From Janthinobacterium silvisoli (GTDB taxonomy: Bacteria > Pseudomonadota > Gammaproteobacteria > Burkholderiales > Burkholderiaceae_D): a stretch of 64,000 bases of DNA. The notes under the pieces are model-generated. The model was not told the origin of the DNA. It was given only the letters and a program-made list of their open reading frames with translations, and made no database searches. The position numbers and the translations under genes were made by a program. Shown here piece after piece: positions 18,882-26,718 of this stretch. Position 1 is the first letter of the stretch. Every line of letters begins with the position of its first letter. The stretch spans positions 1,240,001-1,304,000 of the forward strand of contig NZ_JACHCL010000001.1 in the NCBI RefSeq assembly GCF_014200725.1, given 5' to 3'.

Positions 18882-20017
18882 GCTGATGTGCCCACCCCTG
18901 CAGACGAACCCGTCTGCACGCACACCTGGCAATGACGCGGTATGCGCACGGTAAATACCGTGCCCTGGGTTTGCGTTGAACTCACCTGCAAGGTACCGCC
19001 ATGCGCCTTGACGAACATATTGACGGTGTACAAGCCCAGTCCCAGGCCTTGGCCTGCCTTGCGTTTTTCGCCTCCCTGCTGGAATGGTTCAAACAGGGTG
19101 GGCAGCAGTTCCTGCGCGATCGCACCACGGTTGCTGACGCGCAGTTCGACCATGTCGGCGCTGCGGCCATCGAGTAACAATTGCACTGGTGCATAAGCTT
19201 CGCCATGCGTGATGGCATTGCTGAGCAAATTGGAGATGATTTGCGACAGCAAGCCCGCATCGCACTGGCCGTGCAACTCGCCCACACTGCTAATTTCCAC
19301 CGGTGCGCTGCGGCCAGGCGTATCGAATTCATCGACGATGGCTTGCGCCAGCGCCAGGTAATCGTGGGTAGCGCTGCGCAACTCCATCGTGCCCGAGCGT
19401 ATCCTGGCCAGGTCCAACAACTGGTCGACCATGCGTCCCATGCGCCTGGCGCTGCTCTCGATGCGCTGCGCCGTGACGATCACCTTGGGATGGTCGCTCA
19501 TCATCGGCAACACCATGGCGCCATTCATCACCACCGACAAGGGCGTGCGCAGGTCGTGTCCCAGCACGGCCGTGAACAATTCATTGAGGTGCAAGGCATG
19601 CTTGAGTTCGTCGAGCTGGGCAGACAACGCCCGTTTCTGCTGGTACAGCTGGACCAGTACCTGCACCTTGCTTTGCAGCGCCTTGACGTCGATCGGCTTG
19701 AACAGGAAATCAACAGCGCCCGCTTCATAACCACGGAAACTGTAGGACGGTTCGCGCGTGGCTGTGAGGAAAATCAGGGGAATGGTGCGCGTGCGCTCGC
19801 TGCCACGTATCAACTCGGCCAGTTCAAAACCATCCATTTGCGGCATTTGCACGTCGATCAGCGCCAGCGCGACGTCGTGGGTCAGCAACATTTCCAGGGC
19901 CTCGGCGCCGGAGGCAGCTTTCAGGATAACAATGCCTGGCTGCGCGAGCACGGCTTCAGCAGCGATCAGGTTTTGCGCAACGTCATCAACGACGAGGATA
20001 TGGATAGGTGCGGTCAC
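18878..20017 (-). CDS. Response regulator-histidine kinase fusion
   Basis: A 379-residue protein with an N-terminal receiver (acidic pocket VVDDV, phospho-acceptor Asp55 in LIDVQMP, conserved Lys107 in FLFKPID). A coiled linker leads to a histidine kinase with His154 in LGHDLRTPL and an ATPase domain (SNLLSNAITHGE, GLGLGLYTVNMF). A receiver placed before a kinase suggests that an upstream phosphodonor controls its kinase activity. It overlaps the large hybrid kinase by 4 bases and follows cheB after a 153-base gap. Confidence 0.92.
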   Translation of the reverse strand: MTAPIHILVVDDVAQNLIAAEAVLAQPGIVILKAASGAEALEMLLTHDVALALIDVQMPQMDGFELAELIRGSERTRTIPLIFLTATREPSYSFRGYEAGAVDFLFKPIDVKALQSKVQVLVQLYQQKRALSAQLDELKHALHLNELFTAVLGHDLRTPLSVVMNGAMVLPMMSDHPKVIVTAQRIESSARRMGRMVDQLLDLARIRSGTMELRSATHDYLALAQAIVDEFDTPGRSAPVEISSVGELHGQCDAGLLSQIISNLLSNAITHGEAYAPVQLLLDGRSADMVELRVSNRGAIAQELLPTLFEPFQQGGEKRKAGQGLGLGLYTVNMFVKAHGGTLQVSSTQTQGTVFTVRIPRHCQVCVQTGSSAGVGTSA

Positions 20018-20170
20018 GGCTCAGTCTTCGGTATCGCAGAGGTTGCCCGGCTCGGGCTGCGATCGTCCATGTTAGGTTAACTATAAAAATTTTAACTTTA
20101 TATCACTGTTGCACGGATATCTTACACGTACTGGGCTTTTGCCATCCGGACAGCCGTGCGGCCGCAGCCG

Positions 20171-20776
20171 TCAGTCACCGAGCAGGGCCAGGCTGGCAGC
20201 CATCTGCCGCAAGTCCAGCACGCGGTCGGCGCCGGCCCGCTGCAAGGCGGCGGCAGGCATGCTGCTGGCCACCGCATCGGCAGGATCTTGCACCCAGGCA
20301 CTGCCGCCCAGATTGCGCACGCGCACCAGGCCCGCCGCCCCATCGGCCGACGCGCCCGTGAGGATAATGGCCAGCATGTCGTGGTGATAGGCGTAGGCGG
20401 CTGATTCGAGCAGCACATCAATGGACGGGCGCGAAAAATTCACCGCCTCATCGAGCGACAGCGAAAAGTGCAATTCAGGCTCAATCTGCAAATGATAATC
20501 GGGACCTGCAAAATACACGGTGCCGCCAAGCACTTCTTCCTTGTCCTGCGCCTCCTGCAAGGGCAACAGACAATGTTCCGCATACAGTTGCGGCAAGCGG
20601 CTGGAGCGGCCAGGCGCCAGATGCAGCACCACTACCACGGCCGCCCGGCAACTGGCTGGCAAAGCACGCAGCAAGACACCCAACGCTTCGACACCGCCAG
20701 CCGAAGCGCCGATGGCGATCAGGCGCAAACCCCTGGGGGGCGCGGCGATCGTGGTGGAAGGTAAGGTGGCGGGCAT
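20171..20776 (-). CDS. cheB: Stand-alone CheB-type methylesterase
   Basis: A 201-residue CheB C-terminal domain protein. The catalytic triad is visible as Ser25 (GASAGG), His52 (LHLAPG) and Asp145 (GASADGAAG). There is no receiver domain, so it cannot be controlled by phosphorylation in the classical way. The ATG at 20776 lies 4 bases after the cheR stop; its ribosome site is weak, suggesting coupling to cheR translation. No chemoreceptor, cheA or cheW is in the window. The substrate may be a receptor encoded elsewhere or a domain of the linked kinases. Confidence 0.9.
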   Translation of the reverse strand: MPATLPSTTIAAPPRGLRLIAIGASAGGVEALGVLLRALPASCRAAVVVVLHLAPGRSSRLPQLYAEHCLLPLQEAQDKEEVLGGTVYFAGPDYHLQIEPELHFSLSLDEAVNFSRPSIDVLLESAAYAYHHDMLAIILTGASADGAAGLVRVRNLGGSAWVQDPADAVASSMPAAALQRAGADRVLDLRQMAASLALLGD

Positions 20777-20780
20777 AGCA

Positions 20781-21638
20781 TCATGCCCGCTGAAAGATTT
20801 TTTCAGCGGGCGCCAGTTCGCGGAAGCTGGCCGCATGGCGGCTGAAATGCAGGCTTTCCTTCATGCCCAGGCCCAGGAAGCCCCGGTTGACCAGCGCTTC
20901 ATGGAACAAGCCCAGCGCGCGGTCTTGCAAGTCCTTGTTAAAGTAAATCATGACATTGCGGCAGGAAACCATATGCACCTCGGAAAAGACGCTATCCGTT
21001 GCCAGGCTGTGGTCGGCAAACACAAACTGACGCCGCAAACGCCGGTCGAAAATGGCGCCCTTGTAGGCAGCGGTGTAATAGTCCGACAAGGAACGCTTGC
21101 CGCCCGCTTGCCGGTAATTCTCGCTGAACTGGGCGATGCGGTCGATGGCGTAAATACCGGCCTCGGCAGCGGCAAGCGCTTCGACATTAATATCGGTCGC
21201 GTAAATCATGCTGCGCTCCAGCAAGCCCTCTTCTTCCAGCAAAATCGCCAGCGACCAGACTTCTTCGCCGCTGCTGCAACCGGCCACCCACAGCTTGATC
21301 GAAGGATAGGTATGCAGCACCGGCACCACCTTTTCGCGCAGCATGCGGAAATAGGCGGGATCGCGGAACATTTCACTGACCTGTACCGTAAAAAACTGCA
21401 GCATCTGCGCGAACACGGCCGGTTCGTGCAAGATGCGGTCCTGCAATTGCGACACCGTGGCGCAGCCAAAGCGTTCCATCGCCTGGCGCATGCGCCGGCG
21501 CAGCGACGCCACCGAATAATCGCGGAAATCATGCTGATAACGCAGCAAGATTCCCTCCAGCAACAGTTTCAGCTCTATATCGAAAACATCATCGTCTTGC
21601 AATTGAAAGCACACTCCCAGATCTGCTTCCGGCAGCAC
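20781..21638 (-). CDS. cheR: CheR-type methyltransferase
   Basis: A 285-residue SAM-dependent protein-glutamate methyltransferase. The N-terminal helical domain includes YSVASLRRRMRQAM. The SAM-binding part has VAGCSSGEEVWSLAI, IYATDIN, and the late MVSCRNVMIYFNKD. The first start codon of the frame is a GTG at 21638; a GTG at 21614 or a TTG at 21602 with GGGAG upstream is also possible, so the exact start is open. It heads the cheR-cheB-kinase group. A 14-bp palindrome lies about 45 bases upstream. Confidence 0.9.
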   Translation of the reverse strand: MLPEADLGVCFQLQDDDVFDIELKLLLEGILLRYQHDFRDYSVASLRRRMRQAMERFGCATVSQLQDRILHEPAVFAQMLQFFTVQVSEMFRDPAYFRMLREKVVPVLHTYPSIKLWVAGCSSGEEVWSLAILLEEEGLLERSMIYATDINVEALAAAEAGIYAIDRIAQFSENYRQAGGKRSLSDYYTAAYKGAIFDRRLRRQFVFADHSLATDSVFSEVHMVSCRNVMIYFNKDLQDRALGLFHEALVNRGFLGLGMKESLHFSRHAASFRELAPAEKIFQRA

Positions 21639-21681
21639 GCCGGGCGAGCTTCGATGCTAGCAGAAACATACCTTTAGTTTT

Positions 21682-21695
21682 GTACGCTAGCGTAC
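21682..21695. promoter_or_regulatory. Perfect 14-bp palindrome upstream of cheR
   Basis: GTACGCTAGCGTAC is a perfect palindrome in the 73-base gap between cheR and the aldo/keto reductase gene. It could be an operator for cheR transcription. There is no T-run, so a terminator is unlikely. No binding protein can be assigned. Confidence 0.4.
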
Positions 21696-21711
21696 GGAGG
21701 CAGTTACTTTT

Positions 21712-22698
21712 TCAGACATCCACGCCCTTCATGCCCTCGTCCGTATAGCGCGCACCCGCCGCGATGCCTGGCGGAAAGGCGGCACCGATCAGCGCCAGCT
21801 CGGCTGTGCTGAGCGTCACTTGCAGGGCGCCCAGGTTATCTTGCAGGTAGGCAATGCGCTTGGTGCCAGGGATGGCGATGATATTCTCGCCTTGCGCCAG
21901 CAGCCAGGCTAGCGCCAGCTGCGCCGGCGTGCAATGCTTGCTGATGGCCAGTTGCCGCAGCATCTCGACGATGGCCAGGTTGTATTGCAGGTTGTCAGGC
22001 GCAAAGCGGGGATTCATCTGGCGGAAATCGCCCTCATCGAGACTGGCCGTGGCGCCGATGGCGCCCGTCAGGAAACCGCGCCCCAGCGGACTGTAAGCCA
22101 CAAAACTGGCGCCCACCTGGCGGCAGGCGTCCAGCACGCCCTGTTCCGGCTCGCGCGACCACAGCGAATACTCGCTTTGCACGGCCGCCACCGGGTGGAT
22201 GGTGGCGGCGCGCAGCAAGGTGGTGGCGCTGACTTCGCACAGGCCAACGGCGCGAATTTTGCCTTCCTGCACCAGTTGCGCCAATGCCCCCATCGATTCT
22301 TCCAGCGGCGTCTCCAGGTTCAGGCGGTGCAAATAATACAGGTCGATGGTTTCCACACCAAGGCGCACCAACGATGCCTCGCATGCCTGGCGAATATACG
22401 CGGGGGAATTGTCGATACGGCGCGCATAGGCGCCCGGCTCGCGCGCCAGGCCGCACTTGGTGGCGACCAGCGCTTGCTGGCGCCGGCCGCGCAAGAAGCG
22501 CCCCAGCAATTGTTCGTTATGTCCGAAGCCATAGGCGTCGGCAGTGTCGAACAGGGTCACGCCGGCGTCCAGCGCCGCTTCCAAAGTCGCGAGCGATTGC
22601 GCCTCGTCGGTGGCGCCGTAAAACTCGGACATGCCCATGCAGCCCAGGCCCAGCGCCGAACTGCGCAGACCGCTATTACCGATAATGCGTTGTTGCAT
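21712..22698 (-). CDS. Aldo/keto reductase
   Basis: A 328-residue NADPH-dependent oxidoreductase with a TIM-barrel fold. The catalytic residues Asp (FDTADAYG), Tyr (same motif), Lys (VATKCGL) and His (LYYLHRLN) are present, as is the C-terminal cofactor segment IAIPGTKR. The start is the ATG at 22698, with GGAG 6 bases upstream; longer frames have no ribosome site. It is transcribed away from a LysR regulator across an 84-base gap, which suggests regulation by it. It probably reduces aldehydes or ketones; the substrate is unknown. Confidence 0.92.
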   Translation of the reverse strand: MQQRIIGNSGLRSSALGLGCMGMSEFYGATDEAQSLATLEAALDAGVTLFDTADAYGFGHNEQLLGRFLRGRRQQALVATKCGLAREPGAYARRIDNSPAYIRQACEASLVRLGVETIDLYYLHRLNLETPLEESMGALAQLVQEGKIRAVGLCEVSATTLLRAATIHPVAAVQSEYSLWSREPEQGVLDACRQVGASFVAYSPLGRGFLTGAIGATASLDEGDFRQMNPRFAPDNLQYNLAIVEMLRQLAISKHCTPAQLALAWLLAQGENIIAIPGTKRIAYLQDNLGALQVTLSTAELALIGAAFPPGIAAGARYTDEGMKGVDV

Positions 22699-22769
22699 AT
22701 GATGCTCCGTAACAGGTAAAAGCCGCAGTGTAGGCAGCACCGTCCCTGCACGGAATGACTGTTTTCGTG

Positions 22770-22784
22770 ATACCTTTCCGGTAT
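22770..22784. promoter_or_regulatory. LysR-type operator candidate
   Basis: ATACC-TTTCC-GGTAT is a 15-bp interrupted palindrome containing a T-N11-A core, the classical LysR recognition form. It overlaps the ATG (22783) of the LysR gene and faces the divergent aldo/keto reductase, so autorepression is plausible. Confidence 0.55.
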
Positions 22785-23667
22785 GAGGACACTGGATACC
22801 CATGCACTAACCCTGTTCTGCGCCGTCGCCCGCTGCCTGAACTTCCGCCAGGCGGCGGAGCAACTGCACATGACGCAGCCGCCGCTGTCGCGCGCCATCA
22901 AGGCCCTGGAAGACCGGCTGGGCACGCGATTGTTCGAACGCGACACGCAAGGCGTGGCCTTGACCGAGGCGGGACGCACTTTATTGCCACAGGCACTGCA
23001 TATTTTGCAATTACTGGAGCAGGCTGAACAATCGTTGCAGCGCGACACGGCCCCCGTGCGCTTGCGCCTGGGCTTGACCAGTTCGGTCGAAGCGGGCTTG
23101 TTCCGGCCCCTGCTGGCTGCCTTGAGCCCATCATTGCAAGCAATCAGCCTGGAATTGACGGCCGCGCCGTCGCCGCGCCTGATTGCCAGCGTGCGCAAGG
23201 GCCAGCTTGATGCAGCCCTGATCGCCCTGCCCAGCGCCACATTTGAATTGACCGTGTTGCCGCTGGCCAGCGATCCCATGATGCTGGCCATGCCGGCTGG
23301 CCATGTTTTGGCGCGCAAGCGCAAGGTGGCGCTGGCCGACATCGTCCACGAACCTGTGTACTGGTTTGAACGCTCGCGCCAGCCTGCGTTTTTTGATCAC
23401 TGCCAGCAAGTGTTCCAGCGCCATGGTTTTGCGCCCGCTTTCATACGCGAGCCGCTGGACCACCATGTCTTGCTCAGTGAAGTGGCTGCCGGCAAGGGCA
23501 TGGCGCTGCTGCCCGATTCTTTCCGCGCCTTGCGCCTGGATGGTCTGGTGTACCGGCAACTGGTGCAGGGAGACGAATTGGCAACCAAGCTGGGCCTGGC
23601 CTGGTCTACCGACAGCAGCCACCCTGCTATGCCACTGCTGCGTCAACTGGCGCCGCAGCATCTCTAG
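22783..23667 (+). CDS. LysR family transcriptional regulator (divergent from aldo/keto reductase)
   Basis: A 294-residue regulator. The winged helix-turn-helix is at residues 5-64 (FRQAAEQLHMTQPPLSRAIK, LGTRLFERD, LTEAG). The effector-binding domain starts near residue 90 (RLRLGLTSS). It should regulate the divergent aldo/keto reductase gene. The inducer cannot be told from sequence. Confidence 0.92.
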   Translation: MRTLDTHALTLFCAVARCLNFRQAAEQLHMTQPPLSRAIKALEDRLGTRLFERDTQGVALTEAGRTLLPQALHILQLLEQAEQSLQRDTAPVRLRLGLTSSVEAGLFRPLLAALSPSLQAISLELTAAPSPRLIASVRKGQLDAALIALPSATFELTVLPLASDPMMLAMPAGHVLARKRKVALADIVHEPVYWFERSRQPAFFDHCQQVFQRHGFAPAFIREPLDHHVLLSEVAAGKGMALLPDSFRALRLDGLVYRQLVQGDELATKLGLAWSTDSSHPAMPLLRQLAPQHL

Positions 23668-23728
23668 CGTGCAGAGCGACGCCAGACGCGCTACCATACT
23701 GCCTTCCTATTTCCACTTGGCCAACACC

Positions 23729-24235
23729 ATGACGTTTACCATCAGCGACGCCGCTTACGGCACCGACACTCCCGCCGCCAAAGAAGCCATGTATGCAGAT
23801 TTGCGTTCGCAGCTGCAAGGCTTGCTCGCCGGCGAAAGCGATTTCATCGCCAATACCGCCAACTTCAGCTCGCTGGTATTCAACACCATGCCAGGCTTGA
23901 ACTGGGCCGGTTTTTATTTCCTGAAAGGCGATGAGCTGGTTCTGGGACCATTCCAGGGTAAGCCAGCTTGCATCCGCATCAAGAAAGGCCGCGGCGTGTG
24001 TGGCACGACCGTGGTGGAAGGCAAATCCATCGTGGTGCAAGACGTGCACGCGTTTCCAGGCCACATCGCCTGCGACGTCAATTCGCGCTCGGAACTGGTA
24101 GTACCCGTGTTTTCCAATGGTGAAATCATCGGCGTGTTCGACCTGGACAGCCCATTGACCAGCCGTTTCGACGATGTCGATGCAGCAGGCGTGGAATCGC
24201 TGGTCAACGTGCTGGAAGCAGCTATCGTCGCTTAA
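23729..24235 (+). CDS. msrC: Free methionine-(R)-sulfoxide reductase (GAF domain)
   Basis: A 168-residue single GAF-domain protein of the fRMsr/YebR family. The three family cysteines are seen in GKPACIRI, GRGVCGTT and GHIACDVNS, and the C-terminal core SELVVPVF and GVFDLDSP is intact. It reduces free methionine-R-sulfoxide with thioredoxin. The ATG at 23729 is chosen because the homologous region begins there; the frame stays open upstream only because it overlaps the LysR gene. The ribosome site is weak. It belongs to the oxidative-defence theme of the window. Confidence 0.92.
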   Translation: MTFTISDAAYGTDTPAAKEAMYADLRSQLQGLLAGESDFIANTANFSSLVFNTMPGLNWAGFYFLKGDELVLGPFQGKPACIRIKKGRGVCGTTVVEGKSIVVQDVHAFPGHIACDVNSRSELVVPVFSNGEIIGVFDLDSPLTSRFDDVDAAGVESLVNVLEAAIVA

Positions 24236-24239
24236 GCAG

Positions 24240-24836
24240 TCAGCTAGCCTTGACGGCAATAAACTCTCCCTTGCCCACCGGCACCAGGCAACTGGTGTAG
24301 CGGGCATCCTGGCGTATGCCGTCGAGGAAATCCGCCATCTCCGCGTAATGCGAGGTGGCGTTATCGACCACCAGCACACCGCCCGGCGCCAGCGCCCGGT
24401 CCAGCTGCGGCCACCAGGCGCCGTACTGGCTACGGGCCGAATCGAGAAAGATAAAATCGTAGGCGCCATCCTGGCTGTCTTGCAACACCTGGCCCGCGTC
24501 CGCCAGTAACTGGCCTATCACACCCTGCAAGTGCGCCCGCGCAAAATTGGCTTGCGCCATGTCAAACTTGTCTTGCGCCTTTTCCACGGTCACCACCGAG
24601 CCTTGCAGCGTTTGCACTGCGCGCGCCAGCCACAAGGTGGAATACCCATTCGAGGTGCCGATTTCCAGGATGCGCCGGGCGCTGCGCGCCTGTACCAGCA
24701 CGGCCAGCAACTCGCCCGTATCGCGCGTGATATTGAGCATGCGCGATCCCCGCTCCGTATGCACCGCATCGTTGGCGATGCCGAATGCTTCCAGTTCGCC
24801 GAGCAGGGTTTCCACCGTATCTTTTATTGTCGTCAT
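24240..24836 (-). CDS. SAM-dependent O-methyltransferase (family 3 type)
   Basis: A 198-residue class I methyltransferase. The SAM-binding glycine motif is ILEIGTSNGYSTLWLA, and the acidic metal-binding segment is DFIFLDSARSQYGAWW, followed by GVLVVDNATSHYAEM. This is the layout of catechol O-methyltransferase-like enzymes. The ATG at 24836 has GGAGA 4 bases upstream. It converges on the msrC gene with a 4-base gap. The acceptor substrate is unknown. Confidence 0.88.
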   Translation of the reverse strand: MTTIKDTVETLLGELEAFGIANDAVHTERGSRMLNITRDTGELLAVLVQARSARRILEIGTSNGYSTLWLARAVQTLQGSVVTVEKAQDKFDMAQANFARAHLQGVIGQLLADAGQVLQDSQDGAYDFIFLDSARSQYGAWWPQLDRALAPGGVLVVDNATSHYAEMADFLDGIRQDARYTSCLVPVGKGEFIAVKAS

Positions 24837-24874
24837 GCTGTCTCCTTTAATTCGCCAGCATAGCAAACTCCAGC

Positions 24875-25753
24875 TCAGGCTGCGCGGCGCAAAGGACGTT
24901 TCAAGGACTGCACCATCAGCACGCCCAGCAGGGTCACGCTACCGCCGATCACATCATAGCTATGCAAGGTTTCGCCGAGAAAGAGCAAGGCGATCAGGAC
25001 GGTAAATACGGGCAGCAGATTCATCAAGGTGGTGGCGCGGCTGGGCCCCAGCTTGCCCAGGCCATGCATCCACAGCCAGGGCGCAATCACGGACGCGGGG
25101 ATGCCGGCAAACAGCACCAGCGGCAAGCCGGCGCTGGTCACAGGCGGCGCGGAATGGCTCAGGTAATAGAGGAACAGCACGGGCACGGCGCACCAGACCT
25201 GGACCAGCAGGGAATGCCAGTTATTGAGGGCGATTTTCCAGCGCTTCATCAGCACGCCATACGCGGCGTACGACAGGCAGCCGAGCAGCATCAAGCCATC
25301 GCCCACACCCATGCCATGCCGGAGCAGCGCGGCAGGGTCGCCATGGCTGAGCAGATATCCCAGGCCCAGCAGCGACACCAGGCTGCCGAAGACGCCACCC
25401 ACGGTGGCCGTCTCGCCCAGCAGCAAGACAGACAAAATCACCGCCAGCAGCGGCATTAATGAAGCCAGAATCCCCATATTGGTGGCCGTGGTGGTTTGCG
25501 CGGCCGTGTAGGCCAGGCACTGGTACATCACCATGCCCAGCATGCCCAGCACAAACAGCTTGCCCACATGGGGAGTGATCGCGGCACGCTGCCGCCACGC
25601 GGAGCGGCCGAACACCAGCGCCAGCAGCACGCCAGCGAGCAGCCAGCGGAAAAACGAGATGGCGGCCGGATCGATGACGCCCACGGCCAGCTTGCTGACG
25701 ATGGTGTTGATGGCCCAGATCAGCACGGCGATCACGGGTAATAAATAGTGCAT
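24875..25753 (-). CDS. EamA/DMT family exporter
   Basis: A 292-residue integral membrane protein with about ten hydrophobic helices arranged as two EamA repeats. Signature segments are NTIVSKLAVGVIDPAAISFFRW near the N-terminus and SRATTLMNLLPVFTVLIA near the C-terminus. The ATG at 25753 has AGGA 6 bases upstream. It is divergent from an AraC regulator with a 91-base gap carrying an inverted repeat. It probably exports an amino acid or small metabolite, under control of that regulator. Confidence 0.9.
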   Translation of the reverse strand: MHYLLPVIAVLIWAINTIVSKLAVGVIDPAAISFFRWLLAGVLLALVFGRSAWRQRAAITPHVGKLFVLGMLGMVMYQCLAYTAAQTTTATNMGILASLMPLLAVILSVLLLGETATVGGVFGSLVSLLGLGYLLSHGDPAALLRHGMGVGDGLMLLGCLSYAAYGVLMKRWKIALNNWHSLLVQVWCAVPVLFLYYLSHSAPPVTSAGLPLVLFAGIPASVIAPWLWMHGLGKLGPSRATTLMNLLPVFTVLIALLFLGETLHSYDVIGGSVTLLGVLMVQSLKRPLRRAA

Positions 25754-25788
25754 GCGGATTCCTTTAGACGAGTAGCGATTGTCGCATG

Positions 25789-25820
25789 GTCTGATTTGAT
25801 GGATATAATGCGTATCAGAC
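25789..25820. promoter_or_regulatory. Inverted repeat between EamA and AraC genes
   Basis: GTCTGAT (25789-25795) and ATCAGAC (25814-25820) form a perfect 7-bp inverted repeat with an 18-base spacer in the divergent promoter region. It is a candidate operator for the AraC-type regulator. Confidence 0.4.
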
Positions 25821-25844
25821 AAACGATTCTTCTATCTGGACAAT

Positions 25845-26663
25845 ATGGCGACCAATCAGCACTTTCCGGAAGTTTCCGACGTCCTGCCCTATCCCGTGTA
25901 CTTCCGGCTCAGCGATTATCAAGCCCACCAGCAATTCGAGTACCAGACCCATCCCTGGGGCCAGCTGACGTATTGCTCGACGGGTGTGATGGAAATCATG
26001 GTGGACGGCCAGCGCTATCTGGCGCCGCCCCAATATGCCGTGTGGATACCGCCGGAAACCTTGCACGACGGCTATATCCGCCAGGACGTGACCTTTCATT
26101 CGGCCTACATCGACGCCAGCCTGTGTCCGCTCTTGCCTGCGAAACCGTGCGCACTGGTGCTCAGTCCCTTGCTCAAGGCCATCCTGGCTGACTTTGCAGA
26201 ACGGAAAGTGACCACGCCAGTTTCAACCGCCGACCAGCGCCTGGCGCAAGTCGTCATCGACCAGTTGCAACTGGCGCCCTGCAGCCGCAATTATTTGCCC
26301 GGCAGCGATGATCCGATCACCAAGGCCCTGCTCGATGGCTTGCAGGCCGATCCTGGCAGTAATCGCTCACTGGCAGACTGGGCGGCGCAATTGCATGTCA
26401 CGGAGCGCACCCTGGCCCGCCGTTGCCAGCGCGAACTGGGCATGTCCTTCGGCGAATGGCGCCAGCGCCAGCGCTTCCTGGCTGCCCTGCCTCTGCTGGA
26501 GCGGGGCGACACGGTGCAAGCGATCGCACTGGAACTGGGCTATAGCACGGCGTCGGCCTTTATCGCCATGTTTCGCCGGCAAAGCGGCGACACGCCAGAC
26601 CAGTTCCGCCGTAATTTACGCTGCAAACAGAACAGCATCGAGGTAACTTCATCTGCTGTTTAG
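25845..26663 (+). CDS. AraC family transcriptional regulator
   Basis: A 272-residue regulator with an N-terminal cupin effector domain (HPWGQLTYCSTGVMEI, AVWIPPETLH) and a C-terminal double helix-turn-helix (LADWAAQLHVTERTLARRC and AIALELGYSTASAFIAMFRR). This domain layout matches AraC regulators of efflux genes. It is divergent from the EamA exporter, the likely target. Confidence 0.9.
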   Translation: MATNQHFPEVSDVLPYPVYFRLSDYQAHQQFEYQTHPWGQLTYCSTGVMEIMVDGQRYLAPPQYAVWIPPETLHDGYIRQDVTFHSAYIDASLCPLLPAKPCALVLSPLLKAILADFAERKVTTPVSTADQRLAQVVIDQLQLAPCSRNYLPGSDDPITKALLDGLQADPGSNRSLADWAAQLHVTERTLARRCQRELGMSFGEWRQRQRFLAALPLLERGDTVQAIALELGYSTASAFIAMFRRQSGDTPDQFRRNLRCKQNSIEVTSSAV

Positions 26664-26718
26664 ACCTGCTTCAATGCTAAAATCAAAACATCTTTCTCGT
26701 AAGCAAAAGGATGACTGC

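Noticed and set aside
23303..23728. N-terminal extension of the methionine sulfoxide reductase frame
   Set aside because: It runs through the LysR gene in another frame; GAF homology and usual family length begin at 23729.
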